The translations under genes were made by a program, and so were the position numbers. From assembly GCF_001905445.1 (NCBI RefSeq), contig NZ_LIVQ01000017.1, positions 1 through 45,208 on the forward strand: a stretch of 45,208 bases of DNA, given 5' to 3'. Source of the stretch: Streptomyces sp. CB00455 (GTDB taxonomy: Bacteria; Actinomycetota; Actinomycetes; Streptomycetales; Streptomycetaceae). Under the pieces are notes generated by a model. It saw only the letters and a list, made by a program, of their open reading frames with translations. It searched no databases and was not told the origin of the DNA. Below are positions 14,334 to 22,516 of this stretch, piece after piece; the stretch's first letter is position 1; each line of letters starts with the position of its first letter.

Positions 14334-16155
14334 CAGCACGACGGCACGGACGGCGACTCGTGCGGCGGCACCGGCGACGGCACCCGCCACGACACCGGCC
14401 GCCGACCGCGACTTCCGGATCATGCGGGAGCTGGCCGCGGGCCGCTACAGCCGGCTTGCTGCCATCGCCCTCCTAGCCCTGCTCTCCACGGCCTCCACGT
14501 TGCTGCTGCCCTGGGCGGTCGGCAAGCTCATCGCCTCGCTCGGCGGCGACGGCCTGAACGGCTACACCTGGCTGCTCGTCGGGCTCGGCCTGGGCTCCGC
14601 GCTGGCCGGCGCCGGCGCCACGTACCTCCTGGCCCGGCTCGGCCAGCGGATGATCTGCCGACTCCGCGTGCGGACCATGCGGCACACCCTGGGGATGCGG
14701 GTCGCCGACATCCGGCAGGAGGGCAGCGGCAACCTGGTCTCCCGTATCACCGCGGACACCGCGCGGGTGAAGAGGCTCGTCGACGCGGGCCCGGTCCAGT
14801 TGCCCATGGCCGCGCTGACCACCGTGGGCACGCTCGTGATCATGGGATTCATCGACGGCATGCTGCTCCTGGTGACCCTCGGCGCGTTCCTGGCTGCTGC
14901 GGTGCTGATCTTCGCCGTGGTCAAGGGGCTCCGGCACAGCTACACCGCGGTGCAGGAGGCCACCAGCGGCCTGGCGCAGCGATATGTCGCCGCCGCCGAC
15001 GCCGTGAAGGTCATCAAGGCGTACCGAGCGGAGCGGCAGGTCGGCGACGACCTGGCCGAGAAGGCCGGCGAGGTGGCGCGACGGGAGATCGCCGCCGCGC
15101 GGATGGAAGCTCTGATGATGCCGGCGATGACGCTGGGTCAACAGATCGCGCTGGTCGCGGTGATCACCGGCGGCGGTGCCCGGATGCTCGACGGCAAGCT
15201 GTCGCTCGCCGACTTCGTGGCGTTCCTGCTCTATCTGCTCCAGCTGACCGGGCCGCTGATGATGATCGCGTCCGCCGTGACCGCGCTGCGCATGGGCAAC
15301 GTCGCGCGCGACCGGTTCACCTCGCTCTTCGCCCGGGAGCAGGAGCAGGACGGGGACCGCGAGCAGGCGCTCACGGAGGCCGCCGCCTCCTCCGACGGGC
15401 AGGCCGTGCCCGCCGTCCGCTTCGAGCAGGTCCACTTCGGCTACGGCGAAGGGCCCGTGCTGCGGGGCGCGGATTTCCGTGTCCCGGCGCGAGGCCTGAC
15501 CGCGCTGGTCGGCATCTCGGGTTCCGGGAAGACCACGAGCCTGGAGCTGATGCAGCGGTTCGCCGCCGCCGACAGCGGCAGCGTCGAGGTCTTCGGGCGC
15601 GATGTCGCGGACTGGTCGCTGGCCGGCCTTCGCGGCCGCATGGCGTACGTCGACCAGTCCTCGACCCTGATCCAGGACTCCATCCGGGCCAACCTCACCC
15701 TCGGCCGCGACCCGTCGTCGGTCTCCGACGAGGAACTGTGGCGGGTCCTCGACCGGGTGGGTCTCGCCGAGGAGTTCCGCGTCGGACCGCGCGGCCTGGA
15801 CACCGTACTGGCCGGTGCCGTCGACCTCTCCGGCGGACAGCGCCAGCGTCTCGCCCTCGCGCGAGCCATGCTCTCCGGCGCCGACCTGGTGCTGCTCGAC
15901 GAGCCGTCGTCGCACCTGGACAGCATCAACGAGCAGAAGCTGCGCGATCTCGTGGACGAACTCTCGCGGGAGTGCGCCATGCTCGTCGTCGCCCACCGGA
16001 TCTCCACCGTGCAGCACGCCGACCATGTCATCGTTCTCGAGGACGGCCGCACGGTGGGTGAGGGCGACCACACGACGCTGATGGCCGACTGCCCCGCGTA
16101 CGCACGGCTCGTGCACGGCCAGATGCTGGTCGTCGAGACGGAGGCCGCAGCATGA
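14326..16155 (+). CDS. ABC transporter, fused membrane and ATPase domains (peptide exporter)
   Basis: 609 aa from GTG 14326. The N-terminal half is an ABC exporter membrane domain with about six helices (for example LAAIALLALLSTASTLLLPW and MGFIDGMLLLVTLGAFLAAA). The C-terminal nucleotide-binding domain has Walker A GISGSGKTT near residue 396, signature LSGGQRQRLALARAM near 500 and Walker B LVLLDEPSSHLD near 521. No N-terminal C39 peptidase domain, so leader removal must be done by another protease, such as the M16 protein at 18890. Sits mid-operon with overlaps at both ends; the expected cargo is the modified peptide. Confidence 0.9.
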   Translation: MADSTTARTATRAAAPATAPATTPAADRDFRIMRELAAGRYSRLAAIALLALLSTASTLLLPWAVGKLIASLGGDGLNGYTWLLVGLGLGSALAGAGATYLLARLGQRMICRLRVRTMRHTLGMRVADIRQEGSGNLVSRITADTARVKRLVDAGPVQLPMAALTTVGTLVIMGFIDGMLLLVTLGAFLAAAVLIFAVVKGLRHSYTAVQEATSGLAQRYVAAADAVKVIKAYRAERQVGDDLAEKAGEVARREIAAARMEALMMPAMTLGQQIALVAVITGGGARMLDGKLSLADFVAFLLYLLQLTGPLMMIASAVTALRMGNVARDRFTSLFAREQEQDGDREQALTEAAASSDGQAVPAVRFEQVHFGYGEGPVLRGADFRVPARGLTALVGISGSGKTTSLELMQRFAAADSGSVEVFGRDVADWSLAGLRGRMAYVDQSSTLIQDSIRANLTLGRDPSSVSDEELWRVLDRVGLAEEFRVGPRGLDTVLAGAVDLSGGQRQRLALARAMLSGADLVLLDEPSSHLDSINEQKLRDLVDELSRECAMLVVAHRISTVQHADHVIVLEDGRTVGEGDHTTLMADCPAYARLVHGQMLVVETEAAA

Positions 16156-17120
16156 CGGACGTCTCCTTCCTCGTCCCGTTCGTTCCGACCCGGCCCGAGC
16201 AGCTGCTGCCGTTCGCCGCGCTCGCGCAGTGGAGCAGCGCGGTCCGGCTCTGGCAGGGACAGGGCACGGTCAGCGACACCCACCAGGCGTTCGTGCACGC
16301 GGCCGCCAGCGGCTTCCGGGTGCCGGTGGGCACGTCGGTGTCGCTGATGCCCTTCTGCCACCCGTACGACGCGGCGCTGCGGGCGCAGAGCCTGGCGGCG
16401 GCCACCGGGCACTCGGTGATCGCCGGGTACGGGCCGGGCGCCGCGGTCCTGCAGCGCAGCATCCTCGGCGCGCCCTACCGCAGCCAGCTCGGCGCGGTGC
16501 GGGACTACGTGACGATCCTGCGAGGACTGCTCACCGAGGGAAAGGCCGCCCACGAGGGCGAGTTCTACACCTGCAACGCCGCCCTGCCGCGGCAGCCGCT
16601 GCCCGAGGTCCGTATCGGCCTTGGGGTACTGCGGCCGCGCATGGCGGAGCTCGCCGGCGAGCTGGCCGACGCGGCCATCACCTGGCTGACCCCGGCCGGT
16701 TATCTGCGCGACAGTGTCGTCCCCGCGCTGCGCGCCGGGGCGGACACGGCAGATCGCCCGATGCCGCGGGTCGTGGCGATCGTGCCGGTGGCCCTGGACG
16801 GGCCGGAGCGCGACGCGGCCAAGCTGGCGCTCGCCAGCAACGCCGGCCACATGAGTTTGCCGCACTACGCCGACATGCTCCGCCGGTCCGGCATCGACGT
16901 CGACATGCGCAACTCCCCGGAGGAGAGCGCCAAGGCCCTAGCCGGAGGCGGTGCGTTCCTCTTCGGGGACGAGAGCGAGGTACGCGATCGGCTGCGTGAG
17001 TTCACAGAGGCGGGCGTCGACGAGATCGTGCTCAATGTCACCGGCGTCGCGATGACGCACGGGGGTACCGCCGCCCTCCGGGAGCTAGAGCGGCTGATTC
17101 CGCTGGTGGCCACGCCATGA
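16152..17120 (+). CDS. LLM-class (F420/FMN-dependent) oxidoreductase, probable Dha reductase
   Basis: 322 aa; start overlaps the exporter stop (ATGA). A luciferase-like monooxygenase TIM barrel: N-terminal VSFLVPFVPTRPEQLLPFA, GTSVSLMPFCHPYDAALRAQ, SVIAGYGPGA, LRGLLTEGKAAHEGEFY, and C-terminal EFTEAGVDEIVLNVTG. In lexapeptide-type clusters an F420H2-dependent LLM protein reduces dehydroalanine to D-Ala, the most likely function here. Cofactor (F420 versus FMN) cannot be decided from motifs I can see. Confidence 0.8.
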   Translation: MTDVSFLVPFVPTRPEQLLPFAALAQWSSAVRLWQGQGTVSDTHQAFVHAAASGFRVPVGTSVSLMPFCHPYDAALRAQSLAAATGHSVIAGYGPGAAVLQRSILGAPYRSQLGAVRDYVTILRGLLTEGKAAHEGEFYTCNAALPRQPLPEVRIGLGVLRPRMAELAGELADAAITWLTPAGYLRDSVVPALRAGADTADRPMPRVVAIVPVALDGPERDAAKLALASNAGHMSLPHYADMLRRSGIDVDMRNSPEESAKALAGGGAFLFGDESEVRDRLREFTEAGVDEIVLNVTGVAMTHGGTAALRELERLIPLVATP

Positions 17121-17848
17121 CACGGCCGGAACAGGCCCTGGAAGCGCCAGGAAGCGCCCCGGAAGCCACCCCAGACGCGCTGGTCGTGCCGCCCTTCGGG
17201 ATCCGCCGGCTGCTCCTCGTGGTCACCGGCTCGACGACGGCGGCCGGACTGCCCCAGTGGCTGACCTGGCTGCGCCAGGGATACCCCGAACTGATCGTGC
17301 GGGTGGTGATGAGCCGCAGCGCGCGGCGCTTCGTGACACCGCTGTCGCTCGGCCTGCGCGCCGACGGTCCGGTGGACACCGACGCCTGGGAGGAGTGCGA
17401 CGAGGCCCGGCACGTGGCGTACGCGCAGTGGGCCGAGGCCATCCTCGTCTACCCGGCGACCTTCCACTTCACCGCGCGCCTCGCCCTCGGCCTCGCCGAC
17501 ACCCCGGCACTGCTCGCCCTCCAGTGCACCGACGCACTGGTGGCGGTGGCGCCGTCGCTGCCGCCGGGCGGATTCGACAGCCCGGCCTTCCGCCGGCACT
17601 GGGCCGCGCTCGCGGCCCGCCAGAACATCGTCCTGGTGCCCCCGGTCCCGGGCTACAGCCTGACCACCGGGCGCGAGGACGGCTGGGTGCCACCGCCGGT
17701 GAGCGACGTGGTGCGGCGGATCGAGGACCGCAGGACGGAGCGCGAGCACCTGCGGACGGCGCCGGCCTCGTACGAGGCCATGACGGCCGATGGCGCGGGC
17801 GCGTTGCCCGGCGTACCGGCGCAGACGGAGCAGGAGGCAGGGCGATGA
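17117..17848 (+). CDS. LanD-like flavoprotein cysteine decarboxylase
   Basis: 243 aa; start overlaps the LLM gene by ATGA. HFCD-family flavoprotein: RRLLLVVTGSTTAAG (FMN-binding loop), catalytic His99 in RHVAYAQWAEAILVYPATFH, and LALGLADTPALLALQCTDA corresponding to the conserved region after the PASAN-type motif (here PATFH). These enzymes oxidatively decarboxylate a C-terminal Cys to an ene-thiol that cyclises to Avi(Me)Cys. Both precursors end in Cys, a direct match. About 40 residues longer than typical LanD because of Pro/Ala-rich N- and Gln/Glu-rich C-terminal tails. Confidence 0.85.
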   Translation: MTRPEQALEAPGSAPEATPDALVVPPFGIRRLLLVVTGSTTAAGLPQWLTWLRQGYPELIVRVVMSRSARRFVTPLSLGLRADGPVDTDAWEECDEARHVAYAQWAEAILVYPATFHFTARLALGLADTPALLALQCTDALVAVAPSLPPGGFDSPAFRRHWAALAARQNIVLVPPVPGYSLTTGREDGWVPPPVSDVVRRIEDRRTEREHLRTAPASYEAMTADGAGALPGVPAQTEQEAGR

Positions 17849-18813
17849 ACGGTACGGGTACGGGCACGGCCGAGCACGCGTCGGCGGGCCGCGGCGGCGG
17901 CGCGTATCGCAGGGAGTTCGGCACCGGGCTGCTGCGCACCCGGGTGACGGGCGACGCGTCGGGCACCGGCGCGGGCCGCTACGTCTGGGAGCGGCGACCG
18001 GGCGCGCAGGCGCCCGCGCCGTTCGCGGCCCCTGTCGCGGATGCGGTCTTCCGCCTCCTGGACAGCGGTAAGGCCTCCGTACGGTGGGCCCCGGGGACGC
18101 CGACGGCCGACGGCGAAGGGCGCGTCTACCAGGTCCGCGGCCCCGAGTCGGCCGCCGGCCGACTGCTGTACCACGGCCCGGACGACGAACTGGCGGACAC
18201 GCTGCGCGGCCTCGGTCGTGCGCTGCGGACGCTCCACGACACGCCCGTGCCGACCGGGGCCGTGACCCCGGGGCCGCTGCCGCGGGGCCTGGTGCGGTTC
18301 ACCTACTGGCTGGCGGGCCGCTCCCCCGAGCCGCGCGCGGCGTACGCGGAGTCCTTGCTGCGGCCCCGGCTCGGGGAGTCGCGGATGGCGCGGCTGCACG
18401 GACTGTGCGAGCGGATCGCCGCGGACGGCGACCGGGTGCCGTGCCACGGGGCTGCGGCACTCGGCTCGCTCGTCCCCGTGGCGGGCGCGCTGGGCGAAGC
18501 GGACATGCTGGTGGGCGAGGACCTGTGCCTCGCCCCGTGGTACTGGGACCTGGGCTGGACGCTCGGCGAGCTCGTCGAGCTCAAGTGGTACCGCGGCGAC
18601 AGCGGACCCGCCTGGCCGAAGCTGCTCGACGCGCTGTTCGAGGGTTACGGGCGGAGCCTCGGCGACGACTGGTCGTCCCTGGCGGCCCTGCGCGTCCTGC
18701 TCCATTTGCACGACTACACCGCCTATGTCGGCTGGGACGAGCGGAACTTCGAGAAGTACACGGGCTTCGCCACGTTCCTGCTGGACCTCGGAGGCCCGAC
18801 CGCCGACCGCTGA
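17845..18813 (+). CDS. Degenerate APH-fold protein (putative pseudokinase partner)
   Basis: 322 aa; start overlaps the decarboxylase stop (ATGA). It looks like an aminoglycoside-phosphotransferase C-lobe: LRGLGRALRTLHDTPVPTG, LARLHG-type helix MARLHGLCERIAADG, and LAPWYWDLGWTLGELVELKW. The catalytic loop reads PCHGAAALGSLV (His201 kept, but Asp and Asn missing) and the metal-binding Asp block is replaced by GEDLCLAPW. It therefore seems unable to transfer phosphate and may bind the leader peptide or scaffold the active kinase-like protein at 10549. A long Gly/Thr N-terminus precedes it. Specific to the cluster by position; function inferred. Confidence 0.7.
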   Translation: MNGTGTGTAEHASAGRGGGAYRREFGTGLLRTRVTGDASGTGAGRYVWERRPGAQAPAPFAAPVADAVFRLLDSGKASVRWAPGTPTADGEGRVYQVRGPESAAGRLLYHGPDDELADTLRGLGRALRTLHDTPVPTGAVTPGPLPRGLVRFTYWLAGRSPEPRAAYAESLLRPRLGESRMARLHGLCERIAADGDRVPCHGAAALGSLVPVAGALGEADMLVGEDLCLAPWYWDLGWTLGELVELKWYRGDSGPAWPKLLDALFEGYGRSLGDDWSSLAALRVLLHLHDYTAYVGWDERNFEKYTGFATFLLDLGGPTADR

Positions 18814-18889
18814 CCCGGCCTCCGGCCCCCGGCCCCGGGCCCTGTTCTTTTGGCTTTCCCCGACCCGATCGCCTGCCAGGAGCACGTAC

Positions 18890-21589
18890 ATGACCATCCC
18901 TCGTCCGGCGCGGGCCGGCGGTCTGCACCGGCGTACGCTGCCCAACGGGCTGCGGGTTGTCGTCGTTCCACACTGGCCCACCCCGCGCACGGCGGTCGCC
19001 GTGCACTACGGGGTGGGTTTCCGTGCGGAGCGGCCCGGCCAGGAGGGCATGGCCCACCTCTTCGAGCACCTGATGTTCCGCGGCAGCGAGAGCCTGCCGG
19101 ACGGCGCATTCTACGACGCGCTGCACCCGGTCGCGGGCGCCGCCAACGGCACTACGCACCAGGACTACACCGACTACTTCCAGACCGTGCCCGCCCAGGC
19201 CCTGGAGCAGGCACTGTTCCGCGAGGCGGACCGGATGCGAGCGCCCCGGTTCGTACCGGACCAGCTCGCCTCCCAACTTGCCGAGGTAGCACGGGAGATC
19301 GAGCAGATGAGGGACGGCAGGCCGTATGGCGGACTGCCGTGGCCGCTGCTGCCCCAGGTCATGTTCCGCGGCTTCGCCAGCGCGCACGACGGCTACGGTG
19401 ACGCGCGGCGGCTCGCCCTGGTCACCGTCGAGGACTGCGCACGCTTCTTCGAGGCTTACTACGCCCCGTCGAACGCCGTCCTCACGGTCGTCGGCCCACA
19501 CCGGGCCGAGGACGTCTGGCCGCTGGTGGAGCGGCACTTCGGAGACATCCCGGGCCGGGCCCCCGCCGCCGCGCCGCCGCTGGACGAGCCGCCGCTCACC
19601 GAGGACCGGGTGCTGCATCGCACGGACCCTCGGGTGCCGCGCACCGCGGTCGCGGTGGGCCATCGGCTGCCGGACCCGGCGGTAGGGCCGGAGGCGTACG
19701 TGGCCCGCATGGTGCTGGCGGAGCTGGCGCAGCAGGCGGCGGCCGTCGAGGCCGGGGCACCGGTGAGCGCCTCCTGCGGGTTCTTCGGGCCGCTCGACGT
19801 TCGGGGCACGGACGCCCTGGTGGTCACCTCGGTGCTGCCGCCGGACCTGACCGCGGACGAATTCCTCGGCCGGCTCACCGCGTTCTGGGAGCGCCTCGGC
19901 GATGCGCAGGCGGTGAGCGAAAGCGCCGCGGACGCGGCCCGCTCTCTGGCCGCACGCCTCCGCCGCGAGCACGCGGACCTCGAGCAGCGCTGCCGGGCCC
20001 TGGGCCGTGCGGAACTCCTCTTCGGCCGCCCGGAACTCGTCGACGAACTGCCGGACCTGGTCGCATCCGTCACCCCCGCCGACCTCGCCGACGCCGCCGC
20101 CGAACTGGCATCCGCGCCCCGCGCGATCCTCGTCCTCGGCGAAGGCGCCGGCACTCCGGGAGGTGCGACCGCACGGGCCGGCTCCGGGACCGTGGCGGAG
20201 GCGTCCGCCGCAACCGAGGGCGAGACACCCGCCGGGGGCGAGGGCAAAGCGCCCGCCGGACCCGGGCCGCAGATCTGGCGGGGGGCCGAGGCGCTCGCCC
20301 GAACGCCGCGCGGACCACGTCCGCTGCCGTCGCTGGGCCGCGCGGCCGGGCCGCGCCTCGACGGTGCCGTGGAGATCGCGGCGGACGGCGGGCCGCGGAT
20401 CCTCGCCGTACTGGACCGGCGGGCCGGGCAGGTGGAGGTGCGGCTGCGGGTTCCGCTCGGGCCGGACGGCTGGCGCAGGCCCGCGGAGGCCGCCTGGCTG
20501 CTGCGCCACGCGGACGCCGCAACGGGGGCGTCGGCGCGGGTCCGCCGGCTGGGCGGGCGGCTCGGGGTCGCGACCGGGGGCCAGTGGGCCGACATCGCCG
20601 CGTGGGCGCCGCGCGAGGCGTACCAGGAACTCCTCGGCGTCGTGGCCGGCCTGCTCACTCCACCACGGTTCCCGGACGCCTTCCCCGCGTCCGCCATCGC
20701 CGCCGCGCCGCGACTCTCCCCGGAGCAGCGGATGGACCAGGCGCTGCGCCTGCAGTGGCTGGGCGGGGCGGCGGCGGAGCCGCTCGCGCCTGCCGGCCTC
20801 CACTCACGGATGCTGGCGCCCCGCGGTGCGGTGTTCGTCGTCGTCGGAGACGTGGATCCGGAGCGGTCCGTCGACCAGGCCGCCAGCGCCCTGCGCCCCT
20901 GGCAGGCGTCGGCCGCCGCGCCAGAACCGCCCAGCGGCACCGGCACCGGCACCGGCACCGGCACCGGCATGGCCTCCCCCGCCGTACTGGTGCTGCGCGA
21001 GCCCTCGGCCGGCGACACCGTCGCGCTGACGCTGTGCGCACCGGAGCCGGACGGCGCGGGAGGGGTCGGTGGCGCCCCGGACCTCCCGGCCCGCTACCTG
21101 ACCACCGCGCTGTTCGGCGGTCACTACGGCGCCCGGCTCGCCGAACGCTGCCGACGGCTCGGCCGCGCCGGGCACGTGATGCTCGCGGGCCGGGACGTGG
21201 TCGCCGGCCGGGCACGGGCGCTGGTCCGGGTCACCGCGCCGCGGGCGGAGGCGGCGCGGGCGGTGTGCGACGTGGCCGAGGAGGCCGTCGCCCTGGCCGC
21301 CGCTCCGCCGGGCCGGGACGAGCTGGACACCGTACGGCGATACTGCGCGGCCCAGTTACTGTCGGCCTTCGACTCGCCGGGCCTCCTCGCGGACGCGCTG
21401 CGGCACACCACGGGGTCCGGGCGCGGCCTGGACTGGGTGATCAGCCGGCCACAACTGCTCGACGCGGTGACGGGGGACGAGGTGGCTGCTGCCGCCGCGC
21501 ACCTTTTCGTGCCCACCACGGAGACCGTCGTCGCCCTGGGCGCCATTGAACTGGATTGGCTGACCACGGAATTGGCGATCCGCCAGTGA
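18890..21589 (+). CDS. Two-half M16 metalloprotease (probable leader peptidase)
   Basis: 899 aa from ATG 18890 with AGGAG 9 bases upstream. The N-terminal M16 half carries the inverted zinc motif HLFEH (His56, Glu59, His60) with a downstream Glu in AEVAREIEQM (about 136). The C-terminal half lacks HxxEH but keeps the substrate-clamp type segment LFGGHYGARLAERCRRLG. Class V clusters usually have M16 proteases as separate catalytic and non-catalytic subunits; here both appear fused, joined by an Ala/Gly-rich linker (about 420-470). The exporter lacks a protease domain, so this is the best candidate for leader removal. Contains a GTGTGTG coding repeat at 20935-20970. Confidence 0.85.
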   Translation: MTIPRPARAGGLHRRTLPNGLRVVVVPHWPTPRTAVAVHYGVGFRAERPGQEGMAHLFEHLMFRGSESLPDGAFYDALHPVAGAANGTTHQDYTDYFQTVPAQALEQALFREADRMRAPRFVPDQLASQLAEVAREIEQMRDGRPYGGLPWPLLPQVMFRGFASAHDGYGDARRLALVTVEDCARFFEAYYAPSNAVLTVVGPHRAEDVWPLVERHFGDIPGRAPAAAPPLDEPPLTEDRVLHRTDPRVPRTAVAVGHRLPDPAVGPEAYVARMVLAELAQQAAAVEAGAPVSASCGFFGPLDVRGTDALVVTSVLPPDLTADEFLGRLTAFWERLGDAQAVSESAADAARSLAARLRREHADLEQRCRALGRAELLFGRPELVDELPDLVASVTPADLADAAAELASAPRAILVLGEGAGTPGGATARAGSGTVAEASAATEGETPAGGEGKAPAGPGPQIWRGAEALARTPRGPRPLPSLGRAAGPRLDGAVEIAADGGPRILAVLDRRAGQVEVRLRVPLGPDGWRRPAEAAWLLRHADAATGASARVRRLGGRLGVATGGQWADIAAWAPREAYQELLGVVAGLLTPPRFPDAFPASAIAAAPRLSPEQRMDQALRLQWLGGAAAEPLAPAGLHSRMLAPRGAVFVVVGDVDPERSVDQAASALRPWQASAAAPEPPSGTGTGTGTGTGMASPAVLVLREPSAGDTVALTLCAPEPDGAGGVGGAPDLPARYLTTALFGGHYGARLAERCRRLGRAGHVMLAGRDVVAGRARALVRVTAPRAEAARAVCDVAEEAVALAAAPPGRDELDTVRRYCAAQLLSAFDSPGLLADALRHTTGSGRGLDWVISRPQLLDAVTGDEVAAAAAHLFVPTTETVVALGAIELDWLTTELAIRQ
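20935..20970 (+). repeat. Hexanucleotide tandem repeat inside the M16 protease gene
   Basis: Six units of CGGCAC (the last is CGGCAT) encoding a Gly-Thr run in the C-terminal half of the protease, in a region that looks like a surface loop. Copy number changes would keep the frame, so it is a site of likely length variation. Confidence 0.85.
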
Positions 21590-21612
21590 ACACGCTGGTG
21601 AACCTCCACCCT

Positions 21613-21656
21613 CTTGCCACCATGGAAACAGAAGGCTATCTTTCCACTATGGAAAG
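21613..21656 (+). promoter_or_regulatory. Pair of inverted repeats (putative operators)
   Basis: CTTTCCACTATGGAAAG (21640-21656) is a perfect 7-bp inverted repeat with a 3-base centre, and CTTGCCACCATGGAAAC (21613-21629) is a looser copy 27 bases upstream. They cover the -10 and -35 boxes, the expected layout for autorepression by the winged-helix regulator at 22153. Confidence 0.55.
21614..21642 (+). promoter_or_regulatory. Putative sigma-70-type promoter for the second transcription unit
   Basis: TTGCCA at 21614-21619 and TATCTT at 21637-21642 are separated by exactly 17 bases, upstream of the membrane protein gene at 21713. The elements are overlapped by two inverted repeats that look like operators. 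Confidence 0.5.
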
Positions 21657-21712
21657 GGGCGGATCGCGGCAGGGAAAGCCCTTGGGCGCACCGCCCGACG
21701 GGAAGGAGAGTC

Positions 21713-22156
21713 ATGGATTCCGAAGAGGCGCGCCGCGCTCTCGAACAGGCCGGCGCGGACCGTGCGAGCACGGTGGCACGGGCCGCGGCCCCGCGCTGGT
21801 ATTACCCGGCCCTGGGCGGCTGCCTGCTGTTCGCCTTCGCCTCGGTGAGCATCGACTGGGACCTCATCCCGTACGGCGTCATCGTCGGCATCGGCCTCGG
21901 CCCCCTCCTCGTGACGATGGCCGCGGCCCGGGCCACGGGCGTCTCGCTCGACCGCTTCCACGCCACCCCGGGCGCCCGGCGGATCACGACCTTTTACGGT
22001 CCGTTCGTCATCGCGCTGATCGGCATCGGCCTGGCCCTGGAATGGGGTGCGGACCTGCGCTGGTCGATGGCGGTGTGCGGGGTGCTCGCCCTGGCCGGCA
22101 CGGTCGTCGCGGGCCGTCGGGTGGACCGCGCCGTCGCAGAGGAGCTGAGGGCGTGA
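21713..22156 (+). CDS. Small integral membrane protein
   Basis: 147 aa from ATG 21713 with GGAAGGAG upstream. Four hydrophobic segments: WYYPALGGCLLFAFASVSI, LIPYGVIVGIGLGPLLVTMA, ITTFYGPFVIALIGIGLALE and SMAVCGVLALAGTVVAG, with a charged N-terminal helix (DSEEARRALEQAGADRA). It overlaps the downstream winged-helix regulator by GTGA. Membrane protein plus HTH regulator pairs of this kind are common in Streptomyces. Role unknown; sensing or immunity at the membrane are possibilities. Confidence 0.7.
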   Translation: MDSEEARRALEQAGADRASTVARAAAPRWYYPALGGCLLFAFASVSIDWDLIPYGVIVGIGLGPLLVTMAAARATGVSLDRFHATPGARRITTFYGPFVIALIGIGLALEWGADLRWSMAVCGVLALAGTVVAGRRVDRAVAEELRA

Positions 22157-22467
22157 GCGAGCCGGAGTTCGACGAGGTGATCCACCCGATCAACCGGCTG
22201 CGGATCTGCTCGATGCTCGCGCCGGTGGACTCGCTCGCCTTCTCCGTCGTACGGGACGAGCTCGGCCTGAGCGACTCGGTGCTCAGCAAACAGCTCAAGA
22301 TCCTGCAGGCGGCCGGGTACGTGAAGCTGAACAAGGAGCCGCTCGGCTCCCGCATCCGAGCCTGGATCGCCCTCACGCCCGAGGGCCGCGCCGCGCTCAC
22401 CGCCCACCTCGCCCATCTGCGGGCCATCGCGAAGGCCGCGAACCCGCCGGAGCCCGGGCCACGCTAA
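22153..22467 (+). CDS. Winged-helix transcriptional regulator (HTH_34/MarR-like)
   Basis: 104 aa from GTG 22153, overlapping the upstream stop. One winged-helix domain: IHPINRLRICSMLAPVDSLA, recognition helix region LGLSDSVLSKQLKILQAAGY, wing VKLNKEPLGSRIRAWIALTP, then a short C-terminal helix (AALTAHLAHLRAIAKAA). Matches the HTH_34 family of small repressors. Probably represses its own operon through the inverted repeats at 21613-21656; since it is upstream of the glycosyltransferase and export genes, it may gate them as well. Confidence 0.8.
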   Translation: MSEPEFDEVIHPINRLRICSMLAPVDSLAFSVVRDELGLSDSVLSKQLKILQAAGYVKLNKEPLGSRIRAWIALTPEGRAALTAHLAHLRAIAKAANPPEPGPR

Positions 22468-22516
22468 CCCCCCTCCCCGCAGACCATCCCCATCCCACCC
22501 GTGAGAGGAGCCGTTC

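Noticed and set aside
14473..16116. Long minus-strand open frame opposite the ABC exporter
   Set aside because: Shadow of the exporter; His/Gln/Glu-rich antisense with no motifs.
18581..20803. A minus-strand open frame of about 740 codons opposite the kinase-like and M16 genes
   Set aside because: Arg/Gly/Pro-rich with no domain; the plus strand carries HLFEH and M16 features.
20935..20970. CGGCAC array considered as a CRISPR or regulatory repeat
   Set aside because: Units are 6 bases, tandem without spacers and in frame with the protease.
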